64,000 nucleotides of DNA from Symbioplanes lichenis (GCF_030709675.1 NZ_JAUZQD010000005.1:248001-312000), one strand, 5' to 3'; counted from the first letter of the stretch, positions 36,764 through 46,702 are shown. The notes: generated by a model not told the origin, from the letters alone. Translations and numbers: made by a program.

Positions 36764-38415
36764 TGGAGTTCGACGGGGGCGGGGGCTACGGCGGGACCGA
36801 TTGGCAGTCGCGGGATCTCGGGGACGTGTGGTCGGTGCTGCGGGATCAGCGGACCGATGCGCACTTCGGCGTGGTGGCCGGCTGGCGGGAGACGGCGGAG
36901 CTGGTGGAGACGCATCTTCGGCGGGTGACTGCGTACCGGGATGATCTGGTCGCGGTGTGGCCGCCCGCGCGGAGTCCGGCGGCTGCGGCCTATGTCGGGC
37001 GGCTGGATCGGTTGATCGCCGATCTTCGCGAGACCTATGAGGTGGCCGTGGCGAACTACTCCGCCTTCGGTGCCGGGGTGTCGGCGCTGGCGGAGGCGCG
37101 GGCGAAGATCGAGCCGCTGTACCGGGAGTGGGTGCGGGCGGCCGGCGCCACCCCGGCGCCGGGGCCGGCGGTCACGCGGTCGCCGGCGACAGGCTCGCGC
37201 GGTGCGGCAGCGGCACCCGGGATCGGATCGAGTGCGGCTTCGACTTCCGGCGTCATGTCCGGGACGGGAGCGGCGGGTGCTCGGGCTGTTCCTAGTGCTG
37301 CGCGGGCTGTGCCGAGCGTTATCGGTGCGCCGAGTTCGGCGTCAACGGCCGGGGACATCGCGGGTGGGGGCCTGGGAGCGTCGGTCGCCGCGGCGGCTGC
37401 GGCTTCGGTTGCGGCCGAGCGGGAGCGGCTCAACAGATTGGCCCGACCCGTCATGTACGCGCTGAGCAGCACTCTGATCAGCGCCGAAGCCAAGCTCCGG
37501 GTGCCGTCGGCCGACGTGGCGATGGGTGACGCGTTGTCCTCCGGCGGCGGGGCGGGCGTGGGTGCTCCGGGGGCGGTTCTTGCTGACGGTTCCTCGGGGC
37601 GGGTCGGTGCTGGAGTTGGACAGAGTGCGGTGGGCTTGGCGGGAGGGGCTGCGCTGTTGCCGGGCTTGGGGAGTTCGGCGGGGGTATCTGGCGGCTCGGG
37701 GACGGGATTGAGCGGGGTTGGGACGGTGCCGGGAGCGGCAGGGGCAGGAGTGGCGAGCCCGGGCGCTGGGGCGGGGCTGGGGTTGATTGGAGGGCCGGGG
37801 TCGGTTGGGGCGCCCGGTGGTTTCCGAACTGGACGGGCGGACGCAGCGGGGCGGCCCGGGGCGCCGGGGAGGTGGGGACTGCCTGGTCAGCGAGGTGGCT
37901 CAGGAGCGTTCGGGCAAGCGGGTGGGGGAGGACAGCCTGGCCGGCCGGGTGTGGGGAGCCGGTCGGGTCTGCCGAGTCAGCCTGGGCAATTCGCGCAGCC
38001 TGGGGTGCGAGGGCCCGAGGTGCCGGACGGGCCGGGGAGCCGAGGGCCGGGGAGCTGGACGGGGACACCAGGTGCGCCAGGCGAGCCGGGTGGGCCGGGG
38101 AGGTCGGTGCCGGGGCGGTCGGTGTTGCCGTCCGGGTATGTCGTTGGTGGGAGTTCCGGGAGCGGGGCGGCTGAGCATGTGCCGTTGCTGGCTCAGGGGC
38201 GGCCGGCGGGCGGGGCGCCGGCGGAGGAGCCCCGGCGGCCGGCGGGGTGGAGGCCGGGTGAGGAGGTGTGGGAGGTGCGCCGGGGTGGTCCGGCGGTTAT
38301 CCGGTCGCCTGCGGCCGGGGACTTCGACCCGGGGCCAGTGATAGGGGGATTGCGTGACGGGTGGTTCGGCCGGTGGGGGCTGGGTTCTTCGACCCGGGGC
38401 CGGCGGTCGGGCTAG
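36763..38415 (+). CDS. Type VII-like protein with Gly/Pro-rich C-terminus
   Basis: 550 residues, translationally coupled to the preceding gene. Residues 1-130 are helical and WXG/PPE-like: VVAGWRETAELVETHLRRV, LVAVWPPARSPAAAAYV, LRETYEVAVANYSAFGAG. Residues 150-500 are Gly/Ala/Pro/Ser-rich with collagen-like stretches (GRPGAPGRWGLPGQRGG). The end (PAVIRSPAAGDFDPGPVIGG) is again ordered. No signal peptide or membrane helix. It looks like a secreted or surface substrate of a type VII system, but no secretion machinery gene is in the window. Function unknown. Confidence 0.65.
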   Translation: MEFDGGGGYGGTDWQSRDLGDVWSVLRDQRTDAHFGVVAGWRETAELVETHLRRVTAYRDDLVAVWPPARSPAAAAYVGRLDRLIADLRETYEVAVANYSAFGAGVSALAEARAKIEPLYREWVRAAGATPAPGPAVTRSPATGSRGAAAAPGIGSSAASTSGVMSGTGAAGARAVPSAARAVPSVIGAPSSASTAGDIAGGGLGASVAAAAAASVAAERERLNRLARPVMYALSSTLISAEAKLRVPSADVAMGDALSSGGGAGVGAPGAVLADGSSGRVGAGVGQSAVGLAGGAALLPGLGSSAGVSGGSGTGLSGVGTVPGAAGAGVASPGAGAGLGLIGGPGSVGAPGGFRTGRADAAGRPGAPGRWGLPGQRGGSGAFGQAGGGGQPGRPGVGSRSGLPSQPGQFAQPGVRGPEVPDGPGSRGPGSWTGTPGAPGEPGGPGRSVPGRSVLPSGYVVGGSSGSGAAEHVPLLAQGRPAGGAPAEEPRRPAGWRPGEEVWEVRRGGPAVIRSPAAGDFDPGPVIGGLRDGWFGRWGLGSSTRGRRSG

Positions 38416-38426
38416 CGTAGGCGGCT

Positions 38427-39053
38427 GTGACGCATGCTTCCGGCTATCGGCTTGTTCTCGCTTCTGCCAGTCCGGCGCGGCTCGGGTTGTTGCGGGCGGC
38501 CGGGTTCGATCCTTCGGTGCAGGTCAGTGGGGTTGACGAGTCGGTGGTGGTGACGTCCGACCCGGCCGAGTTGAGTCTTTCGCTGGGGCGGTTGAAGGCG
38601 GAGGCCGTGGCGGCGACGTTGCCGGCGGAGGCAGGAGTGCTGGTGCTGGGGTGTGACTCGGTGCTGGCCTTCGACGGGGAGATTCTCGGGAAGCCGCGCG
38701 ATGCCGATGAGGCGACCCGTCGGTGGCGGGCGATGCGGGGACGGTCGGGGGTGCTGCACACCGGGCATCACCTGATCGAGTTGAGTTCGGACGGGGGCGC
38801 AGCCCGGGCGGTCGGGGAGAGCGCCGGGACAGTCGTGCATTTCGCGAATGTGAGTGACTCGGAGATCGCGGCCTACGTGGCTTCGGGGGAGCCGCTCCAC
38901 GTGGCGGGGTCGTTCACCATCGACGGGCTGGGCGGGGCGTTCGTCGAACGGATCGAGGGCGATCACGGCAACGTGGTGGGGCTTTCGCTGCCTCTGTTGC
39001 GGCGCTTGTTGCGTACCTTCGGGGTGAGCGTGGCCCAGCTCTGGAAGCAGTGA
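38427..39053 (+). CDS. maf: Maf-like nucleotide pyrophosphatase
   Basis: 208 residues from a GTG at 38427; TAGCGT lies 8 nt upstream, overlapping the previous stop. The start LVLASASPARLGLLRAAGF is the actinobacterial form of the Maf SxSPRR motif, followed by VLGCDSVLAFDGEILGKP and VAGSFTIDGLGGAFVERIEG. The family hydrolyses non-canonical or canonical nucleoside triphosphates and helps septum control. In M. tuberculosis maf lies next to accE5-accD5, the same gene neighbourhood. Confidence 0.94.
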   Translation: MTHASGYRLVLASASPARLGLLRAAGFDPSVQVSGVDESVVVTSDPAELSLSLGRLKAEAVAATLPAEAGVLVLGCDSVLAFDGEILGKPRDADEATRRWRAMRGRSGVLHTGHHLIELSSDGGAARAVGESAGTVVHFANVSDSEIAAYVASGEPLHVAGSFTIDGLGGAFVERIEGDHGNVVGLSLPLLRRLLRTFGVSVAQLWKQ

Positions 39054-39116
39054 CGCGCCTGCTCCGCGGGTGTGGACGGGGGCGTCGCACAAGCTCATCG
39101 GCTACGCTCCCGGGCT

Positions 39117-39854
39117 GTGTCGATCGACTCGCTGCCTGACCTCTGGGACACGCTCATGAGCGCCCAGCCCGATCCTCCCGGCGTGCTCGTGCTGGTCACG
39201 GCCGTGATCGGGTTCGCGGCGGTGGCCTTCCGGCCGGTGTGGCGGATCGCGCGGAACGCCGTGACCATCGCCCACGAGGGCGGGCACGCGCTGGTGGCGT
39301 TGCTGACCGGGCGGAAGCTGCGGGGCATCCGGCTGGAGTTCGACACGTCCGGGCTGACGCTCTCGGCGGGGCGGCCGACCGGGCCCGGGATGATGTTCAC
39401 GCTGCTGGCGGGCTACATCGCGCCGTCGCTGGTGGGGCTCGGCGGGGCGTGGCTGCTCGGCGGGAACAGGATCACGCTGCTGCTCTGGCTCGCCGTCGTC
39501 CTGCTGCTGCTGATGCTCATCAACATCCGCAACCTGTTCGGCGTGCTGTCGCTGGTGGTGACGGGGGCGATCGTGCTCGCCGTCTCCTGGTACGCGTCGC
39601 CGCAGGTGCAGGCGGTTTTCGCGTACGCCTCCGTGTGGTTCCTGCTCTTCGGCGGGGTGCGGCCGGTCTTCGAGCTGCAGAAGTTGCGCAGCCGGGGCCG
39701 CATGCCCGAGTCCGACGCCGATCAGCTGGCCGGCGTGACCCGGGTACCCGCGCTCTTCTGGGTCGGCGTCTTCCTCGTGGTCGACCTCGCCGCCCTGGTC
39801 GTGGGCGCCTTCCTGCTCGCGGGCCAGTGGCTGCCGGAGCTCAGCACCGCCTGA
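39117..39854 (+). CDS. M50-like membrane metallopeptidase
   Basis: 245 residues from a GTG at 39117, with TACGCT 8 nt before it. The zinc motif HEGGH (about 53-57) sits after the first membrane helix (VLVLVTAVIGFAAVAF), and several further helices follow (LLLWLAVVLLLLMLINIRNL, AVFAYASVWFLLFGGV). This matches the short M50B-like proteins of actinomycetes. Site-2-type cleavage within the membrane is likely; the substrate is unknown. Convergent with accD. Confidence 0.85.
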   Translation: MSIDSLPDLWDTLMSAQPDPPGVLVLVTAVIGFAAVAFRPVWRIARNAVTIAHEGGHALVALLTGRKLRGIRLEFDTSGLTLSAGRPTGPGMMFTLLAGYIAPSLVGLGGAWLLGGNRITLLLWLAVVLLLLMLINIRNLFGVLSLVVTGAIVLAVSWYASPQVQAVFAYASVWFLLFGGVRPVFELQKLRSRGRMPESDADQLAGVTRVPALFWVGVFLVVDLAALVVGAFLLAGQWLPELSTA

Positions 39855-39860
39855 CGATGA

Positions 39861-41432
<1,572 letters not shown>

Positions 41433-41438
41433 CGGATG

Positions 41439-41444
41439 ATCGTA
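41439..41444 (-). promoter_or_regulatory. -10 box of leaderless accD/pccB
   Basis: TACGAT on the minus strand, 6 nt before the GTG at 41432. Confidence 0.55.
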
Positions 41445-41524
41445 TCGAGCGGTGGGCACCGATGCGCCCCGGAGCGCAAGGGGCCGAACGTTTCGTTCCT
41501 ATTGCACCATTCGTTACATCCCCC

Positions 41525-42928
41525 GTGACGACATGGATGACCCCCGTCGGCGTGGCCTTGATCGTCGGTGGCATCACCACGCTCATCGTTTTCCGCAGGA
41601 TCCTGTTCGAGGCGTCCGGCCCCGAGCGCCGCCGCGGCACGACCGAGCGTGGCCGGCAGCGCCGCGCCAGCCGCCGGACCCCGGCCGAGCCGAGCCCGGG
41701 CGCGCGCGACCGCCCGACCCCGGCCGAGCCGGGCCCGCGCGACCGCCGGACCCCGGCCGGGCCGAGCCAGGGCCCGCGCAGCCGCCGCCGCGGCGCCACC
41801 CGCCCCCACCGCGACAGCGCCACGCCGCCGGCCGCCCGCCCGGCTCCGGCGTCGAACGCGCAGCTCGACCTGCCCCAGCGGCCGGCGATGGGCACGCAGC
41901 TCGACCTGCCCCAGCGGACGGCTGTGGGCACGCCGCTGGACCTGCCCAAGCGGCCGGCAATGAGCGCGCCGCTGGACCTGCCCAAGCGGACCCCCATGAA
42001 CGCGCAGCGCAACCCGCCCGGCATGAACGCCCAGCGCAACCCGCCCGGCCTGAACACGCGGCCCCGCCCGGCGGCGATGATCGATGTCAACCAGCGGATG
42101 CGCCCGCTCGACGCCGCCCCCGCCCGCCTCCCGGACGCCGAGACCCTGCACGCCCCCGGCCGCATCGTCCGCGAGCGCCTCAACGTCGAGCGCAGCACCG
42201 GCACCCGCGTCGACCGCAACGCCGAAGGCCGCGACCGATGGCCGCTCAACACCCGCTCCGAGCCGGACGACGCGGCCGCCATCCGGCCCTGGCGGCCGGA
42301 GGAGAAGAAGCAGGACGACCAGCCCCGGTACGGCGACCGCGTCGACGGCTGGGTCCGCCCCGAGTACCGCGACGAGCCCGTGACCGGCGACTACTGGACA
42401 CCCGCCCCGGACGCGGGCTACGGCTGGCCCGTCCCGGTGGAACGCCTCCCGCAGGTCCCCCCGCCCGTCGCCCCGGCCCAGCCGGAAGCCGAGGCGGAAC
42501 CCACGGCGATGCTCCCCCTGGACTGGCGCCCCCGGTCCACGGAACCGATGTCCCCGCTCCCGCAGCGGGTCCCCGTCGAGCCCCAGCCGGTCGCGGGTCC
42601 GCTGGCCGGCCGCCCCGAAAGCGTCGAAGGCCCGCTGGCCGGCCGGCCCGAGAGCGTCGCGGGCCCGCTGGCCGGCCGCCCCGAGAGCGTCGAAGGCCCG
42701 ATCTGGACGGTTCCCGACCTGCCGGAAGCGGCCCTGCCCGACCTCAGCTGGGCGCCGCAGCGGGAGGAGCTGCCCCGCCGCCAGCTCAGGATGCGCCGCC
42801 AGCGCGCGGGAGAGCAGCGTCCCCGCCCGCGCCCGAGTCCCCGCCCCCGGCCCGGCGCCGATCCGGTCGAGCCCGCCGACCCGCGCAGCACCGTCTACCG
42901 CAGCCGTCACGCGGCCGAACCGACGTGA
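41525..42928 (+). CDS. Pro/Arg-rich single-pass membrane protein
   Basis: 467 residues from a GTG at 41525. One membrane helix at the start (VGVALIVGGITTLIVF), then a long disordered cytoplasmic tail rich in Pro, Arg, Ala and Glu. It holds two repeat families: a 12-residue block (LDLPQRPAMGTQ and variants, 41860-42000) and an 11-residue block (GPLAGRPESVE, 42596-42694). It ends with a basic region (RPRPRPSPRPRPGAD). No known domain. Divergent from accD and followed by birA. Confidence 0.75.
   Translation: MTTWMTPVGVALIVGGITTLIVFRRILFEASGPERRRGTTERGRQRRASRRTPAEPSPGARDRPTPAEPGPRDRRTPAGPSQGPRSRRRGATRPHRDSATPPAARPAPASNAQLDLPQRPAMGTQLDLPQRTAVGTPLDLPKRPAMSAPLDLPKRTPMNAQRNPPGMNAQRNPPGLNTRPRPAAMIDVNQRMRPLDAAPARLPDAETLHAPGRIVRERLNVERSTGTRVDRNAEGRDRWPLNTRSEPDDAAAIRPWRPEEKKQDDQPRYGDRVDGWVRPEYRDEPVTGDYWTPAPDAGYGWPVPVERLPQVPPPVAPAQPEAEAEPTAMLPLDWRPRSTEPMSPLPQRVPVEPQPVAGPLAGRPESVEGPLAGRPESVAGPLAGRPESVEGPIWTVPDLPEAALPDLSWAPQREELPRRQLRMRRQRAGEQRPRPRPSPRPRPGADPVEPADPRSTVYRSRHAAEPT
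42596..42694. repeat. 33-bp tandem repeat, three copies
   Basis: Units 42596-42628, 42629-42661 and 42662-42694, each encoding GPLAGRPESV plus Glu or Ala. In frame. Confidence 0.92.
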
Positions 42929-42939
42929 GCTGCCCCGGC

Positions 42940-42945
42940 TAGGGT
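42940..42945 (+). promoter_or_regulatory. -10 box of leaderless birA
   Basis: TAGGGT, then 6 nt and the ATG at 42952. Confidence 0.55.
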
Positions 42946-42951
42946 TTGGTC

Positions 42952-43827
42952 ATGTCCGCCTCGCCGTACTCGGATCTCACCCGGCCGCCGCTGGGCGCCC
43001 GCTCGCTCCAGCGTGCGCTGGTCGTGCCGGGCGGCTTCTGGCGGCGGCTCGACGTGGTCGGGGAGACCGGCTCGACCAACGCCGACGTGGCCGACGCCGC
43101 GCGGGAGGGCGCCGGCGAGGGCCTGATCGTCGTCGCCGAGCAGCAGGTGGCCGGGCGTGGGCGGCGGGACAGGCAGTGGGTGTCGCCGCCGCGGGCCGGG
43201 CTGACGCTCAGTGTGCTGCTGCGGCCCGGTGCGGCCGATCCGGAGCGGGACTGGCCGGCCGTACCGCAGCGGGCCTGGGGTTGGTTGCCCCTGCTGGCCG
43301 GGGTGGCCCTGCTCGAGGCTGTGCGCCGCGTCGCCGAGGTCGACGCCGCCCTCAAATGGCCCAACGACCTCCTGGCCCGGCCGGAGAAAGACCCGGGGGA
43401 GTACGGCAAGACCGCCGGCATCCTCGCCGAAGTCACCGGCGACGCGGTCGTCGTCGGCATCGGTCTCAACGTCTCGACCAAGGCGGCCGAGCTTCCGCCG
43501 ACCAACGGCCTCCCCGCCACCTCCCTCTTCGAGGCGGGCGCCACGAGCACCGACCGGGACCCGCTGCTGCGCGCGCTGCTGCGGAGCTTCGACCGCTGGT
43601 ACGGCGGCTGGCGCGAGGCGGGCGGCGACGCGGAGATGTGCGGGCTGCTCGCGGCGTACCGGCGGGACTGCGCCACGCTGGGCCGGCCCGTGCGGGTGCT
43701 GCTGCCCGCGGGCGGCGAGGTGACCGGCGAAGTCACCGATGTGGACCGCGACGGCCAGCTGGTCATCCGTACCGGCGAAGGCGCCGAGCGTCGCGTCTCG
43801 GCGGGTGACGTGCTGCACGTCCGGTAA
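42952..43827 (+). CDS. birA: Biotin--[acetyl-CoA-carboxylase] ligase
   Basis: 291 residues. It activates biotin with ATP and attaches it to the BCCP Lys, here presumably of the accA product. Motifs: VGETGSTNADVAD, the biotinyl-AMP loop VAGRGRRDRQWVSP, LKWPNDLLA, TAGILAEVTGDAVVVGIGLN, and a C-terminal SH3-like domain (VTDVDRDGQLVIR). There is no N-terminal DNA-binding domain, so it is not a repressor. Start ATG at 42952. Confidence 0.95.
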   Translation: MSASPYSDLTRPPLGARSLQRALVVPGGFWRRLDVVGETGSTNADVADAAREGAGEGLIVVAEQQVAGRGRRDRQWVSPPRAGLTLSVLLRPGAADPERDWPAVPQRAWGWLPLLAGVALLEAVRRVAEVDAALKWPNDLLARPEKDPGEYGKTAGILAEVTGDAVVVGIGLNVSTKAAELPPTNGLPATSLFEAGATSTDRDPLLRALLRSFDRWYGGWREAGGDAEMCGLLAAYRRDCATLGRPVRVLLPAGGEVTGEVTDVDRDGQLVIRTGEGAERRVSAGDVLHVR

Positions 43828-43919
43828 GAAGAACACGCGCCGGGGAAAACCGTCCGGTGAGAGAAACACGCACCGGGGAAAACCGTCCGGTGAGAGAAAC
43901 ACGCGCCGAGAAGAACCAG
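43821..43919. repeat. 33-bp tandem repeat with hairpins after birA
   Basis: Units 43821-43853, 43854-43886 and 43887-43919. CACCGG and CCGGTG arms around a GGAAAACCGT loop give a hairpin spanning the junction of units 2 and 3; the equivalent first one is imperfect. The first unit overlaps the birA stop codon. Confidence 0.88.
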
Positions 43920-43933
43920 GGGAAAAAGCACCG

Positions 43934-43939
43934 TACGCT
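43934..43939 (+). promoter_or_regulatory. -10 box of leaderless PH-domain gene
   Basis: TACGCT, then 6 nt and the GTG at 43946. Confidence 0.55.
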
Positions 43940-43945
43940 GACGGC

Positions 43946-44557
43946 GTGCCCTTCCCGGACGAGGTCCTGACCGAGGAGGAGGAGGTCGTCCTCCACCTCC
44001 ACCCGCACGCCAAGGCGGCCGTGTGGCCGAGCATCGTCCTGCTCGCGACCCTGGCCGTCTTCATCATGACGTGGGTGATGCTCCCCCGGACGACCGGCGG
44101 TGCCATCGGGGTGTGCGTGGTCGGCGCGATCACGCTCTGGGTGGCCGTGCGCCGGGGCGTCTGGCCGCTGCTGGTGTGGCGGACCACGCACTACGTCTTC
44201 ACGGACGAGCGGATCCTGCTGCAGGACGGGGTCGTGGCCCGGGAGCGGCGGGATCTGCCGCTCAACCGGGTCAATGACCACGTGACGAACCAGTCGCTGC
44301 TGGACCGGGCGCTGGGCTGCGGCACCCTCACCGTCGACTCGATCGGCGAACAGTCGGCGGTGCTGGTGTCGGTGCCGCACGTGCACCAGGTGCAGACGAC
44401 GCTCTACGAACTCATCGAGACCGACCGCGAGCTGCGGCCGGACGACGATGAGGACGAGGAGGAACCGGAACCGGAGGTACGGGTCAGACAGCGCGGCGCT
44501 GCGCGTCGATCTCCTGCGCGATCTCCACGTCCAGGCGGTCCTCCGCCTCGGCGCTGA
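43946..44557 (+). CDS. PH-domain (YdbS-like) membrane protein
   Basis: 203 residues from the GTG at 43946. Two membrane helices (SIVLLATLAVFIMTWVML, IGVCVVGAITLWVAV), then a bacterial PH-like domain: THYVFTDERILLQDGVVARE, RDLPLNRVNDHVTNQSLLDR, GCGTLTVDSIGEQSAVLVSV. The tail is acidic then Arg/Pro-rich. M. tuberculosis has a comparable gene between birA and a GtrA gene. The last 74 nt overlap the end of the convergent GtrA gene. Confidence 0.9.
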   Translation: MPFPDEVLTEEEEVVLHLHPHAKAAVWPSIVLLATLAVFIMTWVMLPRTTGGAIGVCVVGAITLWVAVRRGVWPLLVWRTTHYVFTDERILLQDGVVARERRDLPLNRVNDHVTNQSLLDRALGCGTLTVDSIGEQSAVLVSVPHVHQVQTTLYELIETDRELRPDDDEDEEEPEPEVRVRQRGAARRSPARSPRPGGPPPRR

Positions 44558-45047
44558 GCTCGGCCAGGCCCGCGGCGACGTCCATCTCCGCGACGGCGGC
44601 CTCGTGCCCGTCGACCGGGGGCTTGAGGAAGACGAAGGTCCGGTAGGCCCAGAAGCGGAACACCGTGGCGACCACGATGCCGATCAGGGTGACGCCCATG
44701 AACAGGACGGCGTCCTTCTCCTCGGAGAGCCCGAAGCCGTACTTGCCGATCGTCACGGCCCCGGACTGGATGACCATGCCGACCAGGTTGAAGCCGAAGA
44801 ACAGCGTGTACTCCCGGCGGAGCGCGCTGCGGGTGTGGTTGCGGTACGTCCAGTAGCGGTTGGCGAGGTAGGCCAGCGTGGTGGTCACGACCGTCGCGAC
44901 GACGCTGGCCTTCACGGCTCCGATGGGCAGCAGGGCCCAGGTGATGGCCATGTAGAGCAGCGTGTTGGCGGCACCGATCGCGCCGAACGCGAGGGCCTCG
45001 GGAGCCAGGCGGCGCAGACGTTCCGACAGCGGGCGAGCTGAGGGCAT
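44484..45047 (-). CDS. GtrA family membrane protein
   Basis: 187 residues, four membrane helices. FGAIGAANTLLYMAITWALL, LANRYWTYRNHTRSALRREY, FFGFNLVGMVIQSGAV and VVATVFRFWAYRTFVF match GtrA proteins, which are thought to flip lipid-linked sugars or assist polysaccharide assembly. The C-terminal 50 residues are acidic. It follows a second GtrA gene on the same strand, 61 nt away. Confidence 0.92.
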   Translation of the reverse strand: MPSARPLSERLRRLAPEALAFGAIGAANTLLYMAITWALLPIGAVKASVVATVVTTTLAYLANRYWTYRNHTRSALRREYTLFFGFNLVGMVIQSGAVTIGKYGFGLSEEKDAVLFMGVTLIGIVVATVFRFWAYRTFVFLKPPVDGHEAAVAEMDVAAGLAELSAEAEDRLDVEIAQEIDAQRRAV

Positions 45048-45108
45048 TGGGCAACCTTACGGGGGGAAGGGCGCGGACGAGGAATCGAGCCGGAAGGCGC
45101 GATCGTCG

Positions 45109-45678
45109 TCACATGCGCGGGACAGCCCGGGGCGCTGACGCGTGCGGGGGCTGCTGCGGTGCCGCCTCACCGGCCGGCGGGGCCGGGTCCTGGGGTGCGG
45201 CCGGCCGGGCCGGCTCGGTGCCCGGGTGCTCGCCGAACACGAAGCGGCGGTAGGACCAGAAACGGAAGAGGGTGCCGATCGCGGTGCCGACCAGCTGGCC
45301 GGAGATGTTGTCCGCGAGCGGGGTCTGGAACTCGGGCCAGATCGAGCCGAGCCCGTAGTGACTGATCGCGAGGCAGGCCAGCCCGATGCCGAGACCCACC
45401 CCGTTGAGCAGGAAGAACAACGTGTACTGCCGGGCCATGTTGCTGTGCGAGCGGTGCCGCCAGGTCCAGAATCTGTTGCCCGCGAAGGCCACCGTGGTGG
45501 CGATCAGGGTGGATCCGGTCTTGGCGAGCAGGGACTCCGCCCCGGCCTGCAGGAACACGTTGAAGAGAGCGAGGTCGATGGCGAACGCGATGCCGCCGAC
45601 GGTGCCGAACTTGCCGACCTCGCGCACCAGGGCCCCGAAGCGTGCCCGCAGCGCGGGCATGATCGTGGCAGCAGGCAC
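45109..45678 (-). CDS. GtrA family membrane protein, second copy
   Basis: 189 residues from a GTG at 45678, 7 nt after TACTCT; an ATG at 45660 is an alternative. Same fold as its neighbour: VGGIAFAIDLALFNVFLQ, AGNRFWTWRHRSHSNMARQY, FFLLNGVGLGIGLACLA, GTLFRFWSYRRFVFGEH. The tail is Pro/Ala-rich. The two copies differ clearly, so this is an old duplication or a heteromeric pair. Confidence 0.92.
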   Translation of the reverse strand: MPAATIMPALRARFGALVREVGKFGTVGGIAFAIDLALFNVFLQAGAESLLAKTGSTLIATTVAFAGNRFWTWRHRSHSNMARQYTLFFLLNGVGLGIGLACLAISHYGLGSIWPEFQTPLADNISGQLVGTAIGTLFRFWSYRRFVFGEHPGTEPARPAAPQDPAPPAGEAAPQQPPHASAPRAVPRM

Positions 45679-45685
45679 GTCCCCG

Positions 45686-45691
45686 AGAGTA
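45686..45691 (-). promoter_or_regulatory. -10 box of leaderless GtrA gene
   Basis: TACTCT on the minus strand, 7 nt before the GTG at 45678. Confidence 0.5.
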
Positions 45692-45730
45692 CCGGGGCGG
45701 GTCACGTACCGCTGTTTTCGTTCGCGACTC

Positions 45731-46480
45731 TTAATCTGCGGGGCTCGCGGGTTGCCGTTGGCGGTACTGACGGTGACCTACTTGGTCAATTTCCGTAACC
45801 TCGGCGAGCTGCGCGCGGCAGTCGGCGCACCAGGACAGGTGCGATTCCAGCCGTACGGAATCCCGCTGCGCGAGTCGTCCGCGCACCCGTCCCCCCAGCC
45901 GGTCGCCGGCCCAGCGGCACTCGGGCGTGTCCGCGGCCGCCACGTGCTGCTGGAGATAGAGCCGGCGCAATCCTTCGCGCGCCCGGTGGGCGAGGACGGC
46001 GACCGCGTTCGGCGTGAGGCCCAGCTGCGGGGCGACCTCGGCGGGGGTGGCGCCCTCCACCTCGGTACGCCACAGCACGTCACGCCACCGGTCGGGCAGC
46101 GCGCGAAAGGCCTGCGCGGCATAGGTGCGCTCGAGCCGGTCGAGGGCCGGGTCGAGGAACGGCTGCCCGGAGTCGTACCTGGTCAGATCGTCGGTGAACT
46201 CGAGCCGGCGGTCGCGCCGGGCCCGGTGGTAGGACACGTGGCGCAGGGTCGTGTTCACGTAGGCACGGAACGCCACGAGGGGTCCCCGCCCGGCACGCAG
46301 GGTGGCGAACACCTTGGCGAAGGTCTCGGCGACCAGGTCGTCGGCGTCCGCGGGGTCGTGCACCAGGGCGCGGGCCAGCGTGCGGGCCGCGGCCCGGTGC
46401 CGTTCGTAGAGAACGCCGTAGGCGGCGGTGTCCCCGGCCCGTACGGCCGCGAGCAACGCGGTGTCACTGTCTGAGGTCAT
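45731..46480 (-). CDS. ECF sigma factor with C-terminal zinc-finger domain
   Basis: 249 residues from an ATG at 46480 behind AGGAGGCGGA. Sigma region 2 is YGVLYERHRAAARTLAR to DADDLVAETFAKVFATL, region 4 is ALPDRWRDVLWRTEVEG to LGLTPNAVAVLAHRAREGL. A C-terminal zinc-finger follows (HLSWCADCRAQLAEV, the HxxxCxxC pattern of anti-sigma factors), fused to the sigma factor itself. No separate anti-sigma gene is next to it. A TAAGCT box at 46516-46521 could be its promoter. Confidence 0.9.
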   Translation of the reverse strand: MTSDSDTALLAAVRAGDTAAYGVLYERHRAAARTLARALVHDPADADDLVAETFAKVFATLRAGRGPLVAFRAYVNTTLRHVSYHRARRDRRLEFTDDLTRYDSGQPFLDPALDRLERTYAAQAFRALPDRWRDVLWRTEVEGATPAEVAPQLGLTPNAVAVLAHRAREGLRRLYLQQHVAAADTPECRWAGDRLGGRVRGRLAQRDSVRLESHLSWCADCRAQLAEVTEIDQVGHRQYRQRQPASPAD

Positions 46481-46546
46481 TCCGCCTCCTGGCGCGAGGA
46501 GTGGGAGCAAAGACCAGCTTAAGGCGTTTTGTCCATTTTGTGAAAG

Positions 46547-46560
46547 TGGGAGCGCTCCCT
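46547..46560. promoter_or_regulatory. LacI-family (CebR-type) palindrome
   Basis: TGGGAGCGCTCCCT, matching the known CebR operator TGGGAGCGCTCCCA in 13 of 14 positions, with a perfect 12-bp palindromic core (46548-46559). It lies 67 bp before the sigma factor start and 143 bp before pckG. Confidence 0.65.
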
Positions 46561-46702
46561 GAGCGGACGTGCGGCAAACCGCGAAGATTCGAACGCCACT
46601 GCGCAGCTCGACCGAAGAAAAAGCGGAGAAAGTCCACTGGAGCCGAAGAAATCACGGTCGGAGCCCCTAGGCTGACGGAACTTCCGGCGAAGGGAATCGC
46701 TC

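Noticed and set aside
43821..43919. CRISPR array
   Set aside because: The 33-bp units are back-to-back with no spacers, and no cas genes are present. The same holds for the arrays at 24880 and 36596.
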